Assembly: GCA_910589095.1 (NCBI GenBank)
Contig: CAJUSN010000020.1
Coordinates: forward strand, 1-22,862
Reading direction: 5' to 3'
Length of the DNA stretch: 22,862 nucleotides
DNA from: an uncultured Muribaculaceae bacterium
GTDB taxonomy: Bacteria; Bacteroidota; Bacteroidia; Bacteroidales; Muribaculaceae
Part shown: positions 1-7,270 of the stretch, one piece after another
How positions within the stretch are numbered: position 1 is the first letter of the stretch
Layout of the letters: each line of letters begins with the position of its first letter
Notes under the pieces: generated by a model
What the model was told of the DNA's origin: nothing
Database searches by the model: none
The model's input: the letters and a program-made list of their open reading frames with translations, nothing else
Translations under genes and position numbers: made by a program

Positions 1-975
1 CACCACATCAAGGCGCGAGTTTATAGCTTCAGCATCCTTGAGCGGGAACAGGAGCCATCGGCGCAGCAGACGCGCACCCATAGGGCTGACAGTGCGGTCA
101 AGCACTTGAAGAAGGCTCTTTCCGTCGTGGGACATAGAGTCGACTAACTCAAGATTGCGAATGGTGAAATCATCCAGACGCACATATTTATCCTCCTCGA
201 TGCGGTTGAGGCACGTGATATGGGAGGTGTGGGTGTGGTTTGTTATGTCGAGATAATGGATTATGGCGCCGGCTGCCACGATTGCTGCCGAGAGGGAATC
301 CACTCCGAAGCCTTTGAGCGAGCCGGTACCGAACTGTTTCATGAGGCGTTCGCGGGCAGTGGGTTCGTTGAAAATCCAGTCGTCGAGCTCAAAAGTCAGA
401 TAACGGGTGGCGAGCGCCTGTTCCATCTCCTTTTTTTTGCCGCGCTCCACGAGTAATTCTTTCGGTGAGAACTTGGCAAGCAGCTTCTCCACATGATCGG
501 GAGTTCCTTCAGAGGCGAGGAACTCGCCGGTTGAAATGTCAAGGAACGCCACGCCCCATATGTTTCGGCCCGTGTGTATGGCTGCCAGGAAGTTGTTTTC
601 CCTATGGTCAAGAATGTTGTCGTTGACGGCCACACCCGGGGTAACGAGCTCGGTGATTCCGCGCTTAACCAGTTTTTTGGTCAGTTTCGGGTCCTCGAGC
701 TGTTCGCAGATGGCCACACGCTTGCCCGCCCTTACCAGCTTTGGGAGGTAAGTGTCGAGCGCATGATGAGGGAAGCCGGCCAGTTCAACTGACTGAGCGG
801 AGCCGTTGGCACGGCGTGTGAGAGTTATGCCGAGAATCTCGGATGCGGTGATGGCGTCGTCGCAAAAAGTTTCGTAGAAGTCGCCCACCCTGAACAGCAG
901 CACGGCGTCGGGGTGTTTTTGCTTCATCTCGAAGTATTGCTTCATCAGAGGTGTTTCCACCACTTTTTTGGCCAT
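1..975 (-). CDS. mutS: DNA mismatch repair protein MutS (N-terminal part, cut by window edge)
   Basis: MutS recognises base mismatches and small loops and starts methyl-independent or methyl-directed repair together with MutL in the cytoplasm. The frame is open from an ATG at 975-973 to base 1, giving the first 325 residues; the clamp, lever and ATPase domains lie beyond the edge, so this is truncation by the window and not a pseudogene. The mismatch-reading domain is clear: residues 28-37 read FRVGDFYETF, with the Phe-Tyr-Glu (F33, E35) that wedges into the mismatch in the family. The connector and start of the core domain follow, with SMSHDGKSLLQVLDRT and GARLLRRWL typical of MutS. It lies 143 bases downstream of trmD on the same strand; that gap carries an inverted repeat and a possible promoter element. 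Confidence 0.96.
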   Translation of the reverse strand, partial: MAKKVVETPLMKQYFEMKQKHPDAVLLFRVGDFYETFCDDAITASEILGITLTRRANGSAQSVELAGFPHHALDTYLPKLVRAGKRVAICEQLEDPKLTKKLVKRGITELVTPGVAVNDNILDHRENNFLAAIHTGRNIWGVAFLDISTGEFLASEGTPDHVEKLLAKFSPKELLVERGKKKEMEQALATRYLTFELDDWIFNEPTARERLMKQFGTGSLKGFGVDSLSAAIVAAGAIIHYLDITNHTHTSHITCLNRIEEDKYVRLDDFTIRNLELVDSMSHDGKSLLQVLDRTVSPMGARLLRRWLLFPLKDAEAINSRLDVV

Positions 976-1024
976 AAATGACAGAATTGGAGGTTGGAAG
1001 TAATGTTTACGCCGGAAATATTTG

Positions 1025-1058
1025 CTGAGAAACCGTTCAAATCTAAACAGTTTCTCAG
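1025..1058 (-). promoter_or_regulatory. Inverted repeat enclosing a putative -7 element upstream of mutS
   Basis: Two 13-base arms (CTGAGAAACCGTT at 1025-1037 and AACAGTTTCTCAG at 1046-1058) are reverse complements with one mismatch. The 8-base spacer reads TAGATTTG on the minus strand, which matches the Bacteroidetes -7 consensus TAnnTTTG. No good TTG is found 19-21 bases upstream, so the promoter is weak by sequence. The dyad could be an operator over the mutS promoter, or an RNA hairpin ending trmD transcripts, though no T-run follows it on the minus strand. Confidence 0.45.
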
Positions 1059-1118
1059 TTTTCGGAGTGTAAAGTTACGAATAATTCAGCGTTTGCTTGC
1101 TTTTTGAGGGCCGAAAAA

Positions 1119-1793
1119 TCAGTCCAACAGGTCGGGGCGCAATCGGCGTGTGCGCTCCAATGCCTGCTCATGGCGCCATTCGGCAATCTTGGCCTCGTGG
1201 CCGGAGAGAAGAATCGGGGGCACGTCCCATCCGCGGTAGGAAGCGGGACGGGAGTAGACCGGCGGAGCCAGCAGATTGTCCTGATAGGAGTCAGAGAGGG
1301 CGCTCTGTTCATCGCCGAGCACACCAGGAATCAATCGGACTATGGCATCTGTTATGACCACTGCCGGTATCTCGCCGCCAGTGAGCACATAGTCGCCGAT
1401 TGAAATCTCCTTGGTGATGAGATGTTCACGCACGCGGTAGTCTATGCCCTTATAGTGGCCGCAGAGAATAATGATGTTGTCGAGCATCGACATGCTGTTG
1501 GCCATGGGCTGAGTGAACTGCTCGCCGTCGGGGGATGTGAAAATCACTTCATCGTAATTGCGCTGCTCCTTGAGGGCCGATATGCAGCGGTCAATAGGCT
1601 CTACCTGCATTACCATTCCTGCCTCACCTCCAAAGGGGTAGTCATCGACCTTGCGGTGTTTGTTGGTGGTGTAATCACGCAGATTGTGTATATGGATTTC
1701 GGCCAAACCTTTATCAACGGCACGTTTCAGAATGGAGCAACCGAGGGGCGACACGAGCATCTCGGGCAAAACTGTTATAATATCAATTCTCAT
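1119..1793 (-). CDS. trmD: tRNA (guanine-N1)-methyltransferase TrmD
   Basis: Transfers a methyl group from S-adenosylmethionine to N1 of G37, next to the anticodon, in tRNAs with G36; this prevents +1 frameshifting. The 224-residue protein has the SPOUT knot signature: LCGHYKGIDYRV at 110-121 and SIGDYVLTGGEIP at 131-143 form the AdoMet-binding trefoil. R153 (in VRLIPGVLG) and D168 (in LSDSY) line up with the catalytic Arg and Asp of the E. coli enzyme. The C-terminal SGHEAKIAEWRHEQALERT region is the tRNA-binding helical domain. The GHYKGID form in place of GRYEGID is usual in Bacteroidetes. Only 27 bases separate it from the CxxC protein gene upstream and no promoter is visible there, so it may be read from that operon. 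Confidence 0.97.
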   Translation of the reverse strand: MRIDIITVLPEMLVSPLGCSILKRAVDKGLAEIHIHNLRDYTTNKHRKVDDYPFGGEAGMVMQVEPIDRCISALKEQRNYDEVIFTSPDGEQFTQPMANSMSMLDNIIILCGHYKGIDYRVREHLITKEISIGDYVLTGGEIPAVVITDAIVRLIPGVLGDEQSALSDSYQDNLLAPPVYSRPASYRGWDVPPILLSGHEAKIAEWRHEQALERTRRLRPDLLD

Positions 1794-1820
1794 AATTGGT
1801 CAAATGAAGCGGAGATTTAT

Positions 1821-2489
1821 TTATTGACGGCCGGTTCCGCGGCAGTTAAAACATTTTTTTGAGCCATTGCAAGAAGGGCATGCAATCCATGACTTGGAGC
1901 CGCTTCCTGTGTAATATCCGGTCTCACGCCATTCGCCACCATTGCCGTGGCAGCTCGTACAAGTTTTGCTTCCCCCGCAAATGCGACATGTGGAATAACC
2001 AGAAGAGCCGGAGCCGGAATTAGAACCGTTATTGGCTGGAGGCGCATAATAGCCGCCCGATGAACTTTTACCGTTTTTTTTCGTGGAGCCGGACTTTTGA
2101 GGATAATATGTTGTTGTCTGTAGGCAGTTCCCGTTGAAATAGTATTTGTAGACCATACTTCTTGTTTTCAACATTCCGTCAGGGTCCTTGTAGAATTTAA
2201 AAGTATAAAGGTAATTGTAGTTTTGCAGATAAAAAACGGTGTATTTGTCATTATCTTCATAAACTTGTGGTGTATAGGTGTTTTGAGGTGTGGTGGAGAA
2301 TGTGATTCCCTGGACGGAATTACCCCAAAATGTGACTTCGAACATATCTATCGGCGCACCAGAATTATAGTATTTAACATTGCTTATGCCCCCCAACAAA
2401 CCTCCTGAGGCATTTAAAGAAATGTGTAATGAAAGTAAGAGAAGCAGCAATTTGAATGGTGCATGAAAAGAATGGAAATTGGAGCTCAT
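1821..2489 (-). CDS. Secreted protein with C-terminal DnaJ-like CxxC zinc-finger repeats, unknown function
   Basis: I do not recognise a named family. The 222-residue product starts with a signal-peptide-like segment (basic/polar start, then a leucine run at about 13-25). Residues 35-130 are rich in Tyr, Phe and Asn and look like a small beta domain. A low-complexity Lys/Ser/Gly/Asn linker (about 131-165) leads to eight cysteines in two similar blocks: C168, C171, C177, C180 and C204, C207, C213, C216, each block in the pattern CxxCxGSKxCxxCxGxG. This resembles the DnaJ cysteine-rich zinc fold, but there is no J domain. The 5' part of the gene (about 2100-2490) is clearly AT-richer than its neighbours, near 32-40% G+C in several lines I counted, which could mean acquisition. 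It begins 12 bases after the WYL gene stop. A structural or chaperone-like role outside the membrane is only a guess. Confidence 0.8.
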   Translation of the reverse strand: MSSNFHSFHAPFKLLLLLLSLHISLNASGGLLGGISNVKYYNSGAPIDMFEVTFWGNSVQGITFSTTPQNTYTPQVYEDNDKYTVFYLQNYNYLYTFKFYKDPDGMLKTRSMVYKYYFNGNCLQTTTYYPQKSGSTKKNGKSSSGGYYAPPANNGSNSGSGSSGYSTCRICGGSKTCTSCHGNGGEWRETGYYTGSGSKSWIACPSCNGSKKCFNCRGTGRQ

Positions 2490-2501
2490 GAAATAATGAT
2501 T

Positions 2502-3401
2502 TTATGATTGGTTGTAATTATCGAGTGATTGCTTGATGTTGTTGATCATCATCAGACGCAGCTCGGTAGGAGCGAGTACGGTGACTTTGGGTCCGTAGCT
2601 GAGGAGCTCCTGCACAAAGTCGGGGGTGAGCCGCAAGTGATAGTTGAAAATGGAATATTGGTCATGGATCATCTCCTCCTGGGAGTGATGGAGCGGCAAT
2701 GCGCGGAAATATTTTGCTTGTCGGGGATCAACTCGGATTGTTACCTTACGCACTTCGCCATGGGTGAAAACAATGCCGAACGAGTCGCGGAAATAAGCTT
2801 CAGCATCGAAGTCGGTCGGCACCTTGAACGTGTCCTGCAGGACGCAGAGCGAGCTCATGCGGTCAAGGGCATAGGTTTTTATGACATTTTCTTTAACATT
2901 GCGACCGGTGACATACCATCGCAACTTGAAAATTTTCAGAAAGTAAGGTTCGAGTACCACCGGTTTTGGGGCCCCGGTACGAGAGAACGGACTGTAGCCG
3001 AACTGGATGGTCTTATACTCCTTCATTGCCGCTATTACAGGCGAGAGGAATTGGCGGGCTGAGGGGACATCTTCGAGAAACACGCGCGATGACACTTCGC
3101 GCGCGTCGGTCAGTGCATTACTCAGCGAAGCGGTGTTGAGCATCCAGTCCGTAACGCTTTCCGAGCGTGTGTCGCCCCCTTCGATGTAGTACTCGAATGT
3201 GGATCGGTTACATTCAATGTTGATTTTGAAAAGCTCTTCAATGGCGTTGCGGTAGTTGTAAAATGTGCGTCGTGCCAACGGTTCCCCGTCACTCACCGAA
3301 GATTTTTGCCACAATCGGCAGAGCTCCTCGCGGGTTATGGAGCCATGTCGGCGTATGGTGTCGACGATCCAGATGTAGCGGTTAAACAGATTCTTCGACA
3401 T
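2502..3401 (-). CDS. WYL-domain transcriptional regulator
   Basis: A 299-residue protein with an N-terminal winged-helix-type DNA-binding region (about 5-60; SITREELCRLWQKS and LARRTFYNYRNAIEELF) followed by a WYL domain at about 130-200. The WYL triad appears as W162-Y163-V164 in the stretch LRWYVTGR, followed by KTYALDRMSSL, as in family members. WYL domains bind nucleotide or nucleic-acid ligands, and these proteins usually act as repressors or activators of nearby genes. The start codon lies inside the end of the symporter gene (20-base overlap), which suggests translational coupling. Its position in the NamZ-type/symporter operon makes it a candidate regulator of that operon, but the ligand and targets are unknown. 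This size and layout is common in Bacteroidales. Confidence 0.9.
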   Translation of the reverse strand: MSKNLFNRYIWIVDTIRRHGSITREELCRLWQKSSVSDGEPLARRTFYNYRNAIEELFKINIECNRSTFEYYIEGGDTRSESVTDWMLNTASLSNALTDAREVSSRVFLEDVPSARQFLSPVIAAMKEYKTIQFGYSPFSRTGAPKPVVLEPYFLKIFKLRWYVTGRNVKENVIKTYALDRMSSLCVLQDTFKVPTDFDAEAYFRDSFGIVFTHGEVRKVTIRVDPRQAKYFRALPLHHSQEEMIHDQYSIFNYHLRLTPDFVQELLSYGPKVTVLAPTELRLMMINNIKQSLDNYNQS

Positions 3402-4860
3402 ATCGCGTGGATGATTTTAGTGAAAGGATATGAAGACCTGCCATTGTGACAAGGGCATTTATGAGCAGAAGCTCGAAGCCTGTACGGTAGCCGCAATAGG
3501 TGTCGAGTGTCCATTGGATAGCCCACGATGCAAGCGGAGCTGCCACACAAACCCAGGGCACGAAGCGATCTGCTACGGTTCGCGAGGTGAACAGGCCGTA
3601 GGCAAAGAGCCCGAGGATGGGGCCGTAGGTGTAGGATGCGAGGGTATAGACGGCCGAAATGGCATCGTCAGTGCTCAATCTGTAGAACACTATGATGATG
3701 GCGCCCATGAGAAGCGACATTATCACATGCACGCTTTTTCTTATGCGGGCAAGACGGGGAGCGTTGTCGCCGAAGCGCTGCGGAGCGTCGAGAATGTCGA
3801 TGGTAAATGATGTGGTAAGCGAGGTGAGTGCTGAGCCGGCTGCGGAGTAAGCCGCCGAGATGAGCCCTACAACGAACAGCACGCCAATTACAACCGGCAT
3901 GGATTGATGTGTGGCCACCATTCCGAATAGTTCGTCAGATTTCTCAGGCATCTCCATGCCGGTGGTGTCCACGAACACCATTAGGAGCGTGCCCATCATG
4001 AGAAACAGTGCAATCACAAAAAATTGCATCACGCCGCTGAAAATCATGTTTTTTCGGGATGAGGCCGAGTCGCGGCAGGCGAGATTGCGTTGCATCATGT
4101 CCTGATCGAGCCCGTTTGTGGCTATGGCCATGAAGACGCCTGCAATGAATTGCTTCCAGAAATAGGAGCCGGCCATGGGGTCGTCGAAATGCCACATGCG
4201 CGCGGTAGAGTGGGAGAATATTGCTGAGGGTATCTGCGTGAATTCAATGCCACAATAGCGGGCAATGTAGATGATACACAGCACAACGGAGAGAATCAGA
4301 CAGAGACTCTTTATTACATCGGTCCAGATGAGGGCTTTGACGCCGGCACCGGCAGTGTAGAGCCAGATGAGGGCAATGGTGACCAATACATTGACTTCAA
4401 ACGGAATGCCCAAGGGGTGGCACACCAGGAGCTGAAGTACTGCACACACCACGAAGAACCGGACCGATGCTCCCAATATCTTGGAGATGAAAAACATCCA
4501 GGCTCCGGACCTATAGGCTCCCTGGCCGAATCGTTGTTGGAGGTAGCCGTAGATGCTCACGAGGTTACGCTTATAGAACACCGGCACAAGTACCATGGCT
4601 ATGATGATGTAGCCCACGATGAAACCGAGAACCATCTGTAGATAGGAGTAGCCTTTTGCCGCCACCATACCAGGAACGGAAATGAAAGTGACGCCGGAAA
4701 TGGATGCGCCGATCATGGCTATGCCCACAAGGTACCACGGCATTCGGCGGCCGCCGGTGAAGAAGGTGGAGTTGTCCGTTCGGCGTGCGGCCAGCCGTCC
4801 CACCCCGAGCAGAAGTGCGAAATAAACGGCAATGGTGATAATTACTATGGTTGGAGTCAT
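3382..4860 (-). CDS. Sodium:solute symporter (SSS family)
   Basis: An inner-membrane Na+-coupled transporter of about 492 residues with many hydrophobic segments, consistent with the 13-14 helices of the SSS (SLC5-like) family. The segment GASISGVTFISVPG near residues 50-64 corresponds to the first core helix that helps to form the Na+ and substrate sites; a second conserved stretch is FVVGLISAAYSAAGSALTSL. An in-frame ATG exists 63 bases further upstream (4923), but it lies inside the DUF1343 gene and adds a non-hydrophobic extension; I chose 4860, where MTPTIVIITIAVYF begins the first helix, 4 bases after the DUF1343 stop. The substrate cannot be read from sequence. Because it directly follows a muramidase-type gene, a MurNAc-containing sugar or other cell-wall fragment is a reasonable inference; sialic acid or another sugar remains possible. 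Confidence 0.92.
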   Translation of the reverse strand: MTPTIVIITIAVYFALLLGVGRLAARRTDNSTFFTGGRRMPWYLVGIAMIGASISGVTFISVPGMVAAKGYSYLQMVLGFIVGYIIIAMVLVPVFYKRNLVSIYGYLQQRFGQGAYRSGAWMFFISKILGASVRFFVVCAVLQLLVCHPLGIPFEVNVLVTIALIWLYTAGAGVKALIWTDVIKSLCLILSVVLCIIYIARYCGIEFTQIPSAIFSHSTARMWHFDDPMAGSYFWKQFIAGVFMAIATNGLDQDMMQRNLACRDSASSRKNMIFSGVMQFFVIALFLMMGTLLMVFVDTTGMEMPEKSDELFGMVATHQSMPVVIGVLFVVGLISAAYSAAGSALTSLTTSFTIDILDAPQRFGDNAPRLARIRKSVHVIMSLLMGAIIIVFYRLSTDDAISAVYTLASYTYGPILGLFAYGLFTSRTVADRFVPWVCVAAPLASWAIQWTLDTYCGYRTGFELLLINALVTMAGLHILSLKSSTRYVEESV

Positions 4861-4864
4861 CGGA

Positions 4865-6073
4865 TTATTTTTCAGGGTAAAGAAGGTAACGAGAGCGGAG
4901 CTTGCGGAAGCGGGCGAGATCATCGGCCCAGGATGCTTTGATCTCTTCAGCCGATTTGCCCTGCTGTATCATCTTACTTATGTTGGAATTGCCGGTGAGA
5001 AGGTTGAAGAATGAAGTGAAGAATTGCTTACCGGCGGGGAGGGTAGTGTTACGGTAGGCATCGATTACGTAGCTGAAATCCACCCCACGGGCAAGGATTT
5101 CGTCATCGGACAGCGATCGGAGGCTTCGCCCGCGGCATTTTTGTCCTTTCAGCGGAGGATTGGCTGCGCCAGACATTGAGAGGGGGGTGAAGGTGGTGTC
5201 GGTGGCCATGGAGAGCGAGGCGGGGAGAGGCGAACCGGTCTTCATGGCCGGATGACCGTAGATTTCAAACGGATTGGCGGTTCCGCGACCCAGGCTCATT
5301 GCCGTGCCCTCGAAATAGCAAGTGGAGGGGTAGAGATAGATGGCTTTCATGGATTTGAGGTTGGGGGAGGGGTTGACCGGCAGCTGGTAGCGCGTGGCGT
5401 GTGTGTAGCCGTCGCAGGGCACTACTGTGAGTTTCGCTTTACGGCCTCCTTTCAACCAACCTTCGCCGTTTATCATTTGGGCGAGCTCGCCAAGGGTCAT
5501 ACCATGTGCCACGGGTATGGGTAAGGCGCCCACGCCTGATTTCAGGGACATGTCAAGCACCGGACCGTCAACCATCATTCCTATCGGGTTGGGACGGTCA
5601 AGTACTATAAACTCTTTGTCGTTGGCAGCGGCCGTTTCCATGAGCTTGAGCATCGTGACATAATAGGTGTAGAATCGGGTTCCTACATCCTGCAGGTCGC
5701 AGATAATTACGTCATATTTGCTGACCGTCTGTGCGGCTTTTGCAGCTGAGGATTTGCCATCATAAAGCGAAGCTATGGGGATACCGGTTTTTGCATCGAC
5801 TGAGCTTTTGACGTGGGCTCCGGCATCGGCTGTGCCTCGGAATCCATGTTCGGGTGAGTAGATTGTTGTGACGTTTACGCCATTGCGCAGAAGCATGTCA
5901 AGAGTGTGCTCCTTTCCGCCGTTCACCAGGCCGGTGTGGTTGCTCAGGAGAGCCACACGTTTACCTTGGAGCGCGGAGAGATACAGGTCGGTGCGCTCGG
6001 CGCCTACCGTTACAGCAGCTGTCATGACCATGGCCATGAGGCAGAAAATTATGAGAAAAGAGATGCGTTTCAT
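4865..6073 (-). CDS. DUF1343 / NamZ-type exo-beta-N-acetylmuramidase (GH171 family)
   Basis: A 402-residue exported protein. Residues 1-25 are a signal peptide (MKR, a hydrophobic run, then VGAER). The body matches DUF1343: ALLSNHTGLV (41-50), IYSPEHGFRG (71-80), ICDLQDVGTRFYTY, VLDRPNPIG, VAHGMTLGELAQMING, and VNPSPNLKS with CYFEGT. In the characterised NamZ enzymes this family removes terminal N-acetylmuramic acid from the non-reducing end of peptidoglycan fragments in an exo manner; the glutamate in the SPEHGFRG loop (E75 here) is the likely catalytic acid, stated from memory of the family. It would work in the periplasm. It starts the cluster with the symporter (4 bases downstream), which fits release and then import of a sugar. 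A TAACTTTG element lies just upstream. Many family members are still annotated only as DUF1343, so activity here is inferred. Confidence 0.9.
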   Translation of the reverse strand: MKRISFLIIFCLMAMVMTAAVTVGAERTDLYLSALQGKRVALLSNHTGLVNGGKEHTLDMLLRNGVNVTTIYSPEHGFRGTADAGAHVKSSVDAKTGIPIASLYDGKSSAAKAAQTVSKYDVIICDLQDVGTRFYTYYVTMLKLMETAAANDKEFIVLDRPNPIGMMVDGPVLDMSLKSGVGALPIPVAHGMTLGELAQMINGEGWLKGGRKAKLTVVPCDGYTHATRYQLPVNPSPNLKSMKAIYLYPSTCYFEGTAMSLGRGTANPFEIYGHPAMKTGSPLPASLSMATDTTFTPLSMSGAANPPLKGQKCRGRSLRSLSDDEILARGVDFSYVIDAYRNTTLPAGKQFFTSFFNLLTGNSNISKMIQQGKSAEEIKASWADDLARFRKLRSRYLLYPEK

Positions 6074-6092
6074 CTGTGCGTGGAATTTTTCA

Positions 6093-6100
6093 CAAAGTTA
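6093..6100 (-). promoter_or_regulatory. Putative -7 promoter element of the DUF1343-symporter operon
   Basis: The minus strand reads TAACTTTG, an exact match to TAnnTTTG, 19 bases before the DUF1343 start codon. No clear TTG lies about 20 bases upstream, so the -33 part is weak. If used, the transcript would have a leader of only about 10-15 bases. Confidence 0.45.
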
Positions 6101-6182
6101 CGCACGGGAGTGGGCGAAAATGACGCCTGTGGTGTTAAAAATAGCTAATAAATAAGCGCTGGAGCTGCAGGATAGAGATTTT

Positions 6183-6863
6183 TTAGATCTCTTCATCCAT
6201 GGAGTAGTTGAGAAAATCGCATAGCGGCTTTAGGGTGTGGAAAAGTTCCGCAGTGCGTTCGGGCCATGCCGGGTCGGAGAAAAATGATTCGGAGCAGGGG
6301 TGAAACTTACCGTAATTGGTCATGCGCAGGTAAAATGCCTGGGGGTGGTTGCGATCCCATCCCTTGGGAATGGTTTTCAGCGATGTGCTGCACCATTGGG
6401 GGAAGTCGCGGAGCATCTGCGGTGAGTTTACAATCTCTTCCCACTCCTCGATATTGTCCACAATTGCGTTGCGGAGTTTATTGAGCATTGGGCGTTCAAT
6501 GCACCATAACCCTCCGTAGAGTCCGGCCTCGTGGGTTGCGAGCGGCGACATTTCAAGATAAAATCCGGCTTTTTCGCTTTTGCGGCCAAAAGGGGAGAAG
6601 GCGGCCGAGAAATATGCCTTATAGGGAGATTTGTCGGCTGAGAAGCGGGTGTCGCGGTATATGCGGTAGGCTGCGGTTTTGGCACTTTGGCTTGCCATGC
6701 CGGGCTCCCACTGAGTCATGGCTGATATGACGCGGTCAAGATCGGCACACCACAGCGAGCGAAGTTCATCAAACTCTTCTTTATGAGCTTGAAACCATGG
6801 GCGATTGTTGTTTTGGTCAAGCCGGCGTAGAAAATCGTAAAGACGAGGAACGTAATTGTCCAT
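6183..6863 (-). CDS. DUF2461 domain protein
   Basis: A 226-residue soluble protein with no signal peptide or membrane segment. It has the DUF2461 (TIGR02453-type) pattern: LYDFLRRLDQNNNRPWFQAHKEEFDEL at the start, then YRIYRDTRFSADKSPYKAYFSAAF, where the Arg-Asp-Thr-Arg-Phe and Lys-x-Pro-Tyr-Lys blocks are the family hallmark, followed by GFYLEMSP and GLYGGLW. The biochemical function of this family is not established as far as I know. It is the last gene of the psd-pssA-DUF4834 run, 27 bases after the DUF4834 gene, so it is probably co-transcribed with phosphatidylethanolamine synthesis genes; whether that is functional or incidental is unclear. Confidence 0.9.
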   Translation of the reverse strand: MDNYVPRLYDFLRRLDQNNNRPWFQAHKEEFDELRSLWCADLDRVISAMTQWEPGMASQSAKTAAYRIYRDTRFSADKSPYKAYFSAAFSPFGRKSEKAGFYLEMSPLATHEAGLYGGLWCIERPMLNKLRNAIVDNIEEWEEIVNSPQMLRDFPQWCSTSLKTIPKGWDRNHPQAFYLRMTNYGKFHPCSESFFSDPAWPERTAELFHTLKPLCDFLNYSMDEEI

Positions 6864-6890
6864 AGCGGGTTGAATTATGTGTGGCCGGTA

Positions 6891-7241
6891 TTATTCCTTC
6901 ACGTCTTCCCATTCGGCATCGGAGATGCGTTCGGTGAAGTAGGTTGATGTGGATGAGGTTTTGCGGTGTTCGCCGTGGTCTGTGGTTTCGGTAGTGGTGG
7001 ATTCTGTAATCTCCTCCCATTCCACGTACTCGCCCTCATCGGGGCGAACTTTTTTAGACGGTTTCCTGCGGGGCGATGCCCAGCCCCCTGAGCGGCGGGT
7101 GGCTTCAGCCTCACGGGCTGCTTGACGGGCGCGGTTGACGGTATCGTTGTACTGACGGCGCACGCGATATATGGTCCAACCGAAGCGCAGGAGCGGCCAG
7201 ACAACAAAAAGTATAAGTAAGAAGAGTATAAAAGCCAGCAT
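6891..7241 (-). CDS. DUF4834-like single-pass membrane protein
   Basis: A small protein of about 116 residues: an N-terminal hydrophobic segment (MLAFILFLLILFVVWPLL) followed by a basic RxRRQYNDTVNRARQAAREAEATRR stretch and a polar tail with EYVEWEEITES and an acidic end (DAEWEDVKE). This layout, one membrane anchor and a cytoplasmic or periplasmic low-complexity tail, resembles the Bacteroidetes DUF4834 family; function unknown. An in-frame TTG at 7274 overlaps the pssA stop and would add 11 residues (NIFVFLNLYN), but the ATG at 7241 puts the membrane helix right at the start as expected, so I prefer it. It lies between pssA and the DUF2461 gene in one operon, so a link to phospholipid synthesis or the membrane is possible but unproven. 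Confidence 0.8.
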   Translation of the reverse strand: MLAFILFLLILFVVWPLLRFGWTIYRVRRQYNDTVNRARQAAREAEATRRSGGWASPRRKPSKKVRPDEGEYVEWEEITESTTTETTDHGEHRKTSSTSTYFTERISDAEWEDVKE

Positions 7242-7270
7242 GTTATAAAGGTTCAGGAACACGAAAATGT

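Noticed and set aside
1..975. mutS as a truncated pseudogene
   Set aside because: The frame is intact up to the window edge; the missing part is simply outside the sequence given.
4861..4923. Upstream start of the symporter, adding 21 residues
   Set aside because: It overlaps the end of the DUF1343 gene and puts a polar extension before the first membrane helix; the ATG at 4860 fits better.
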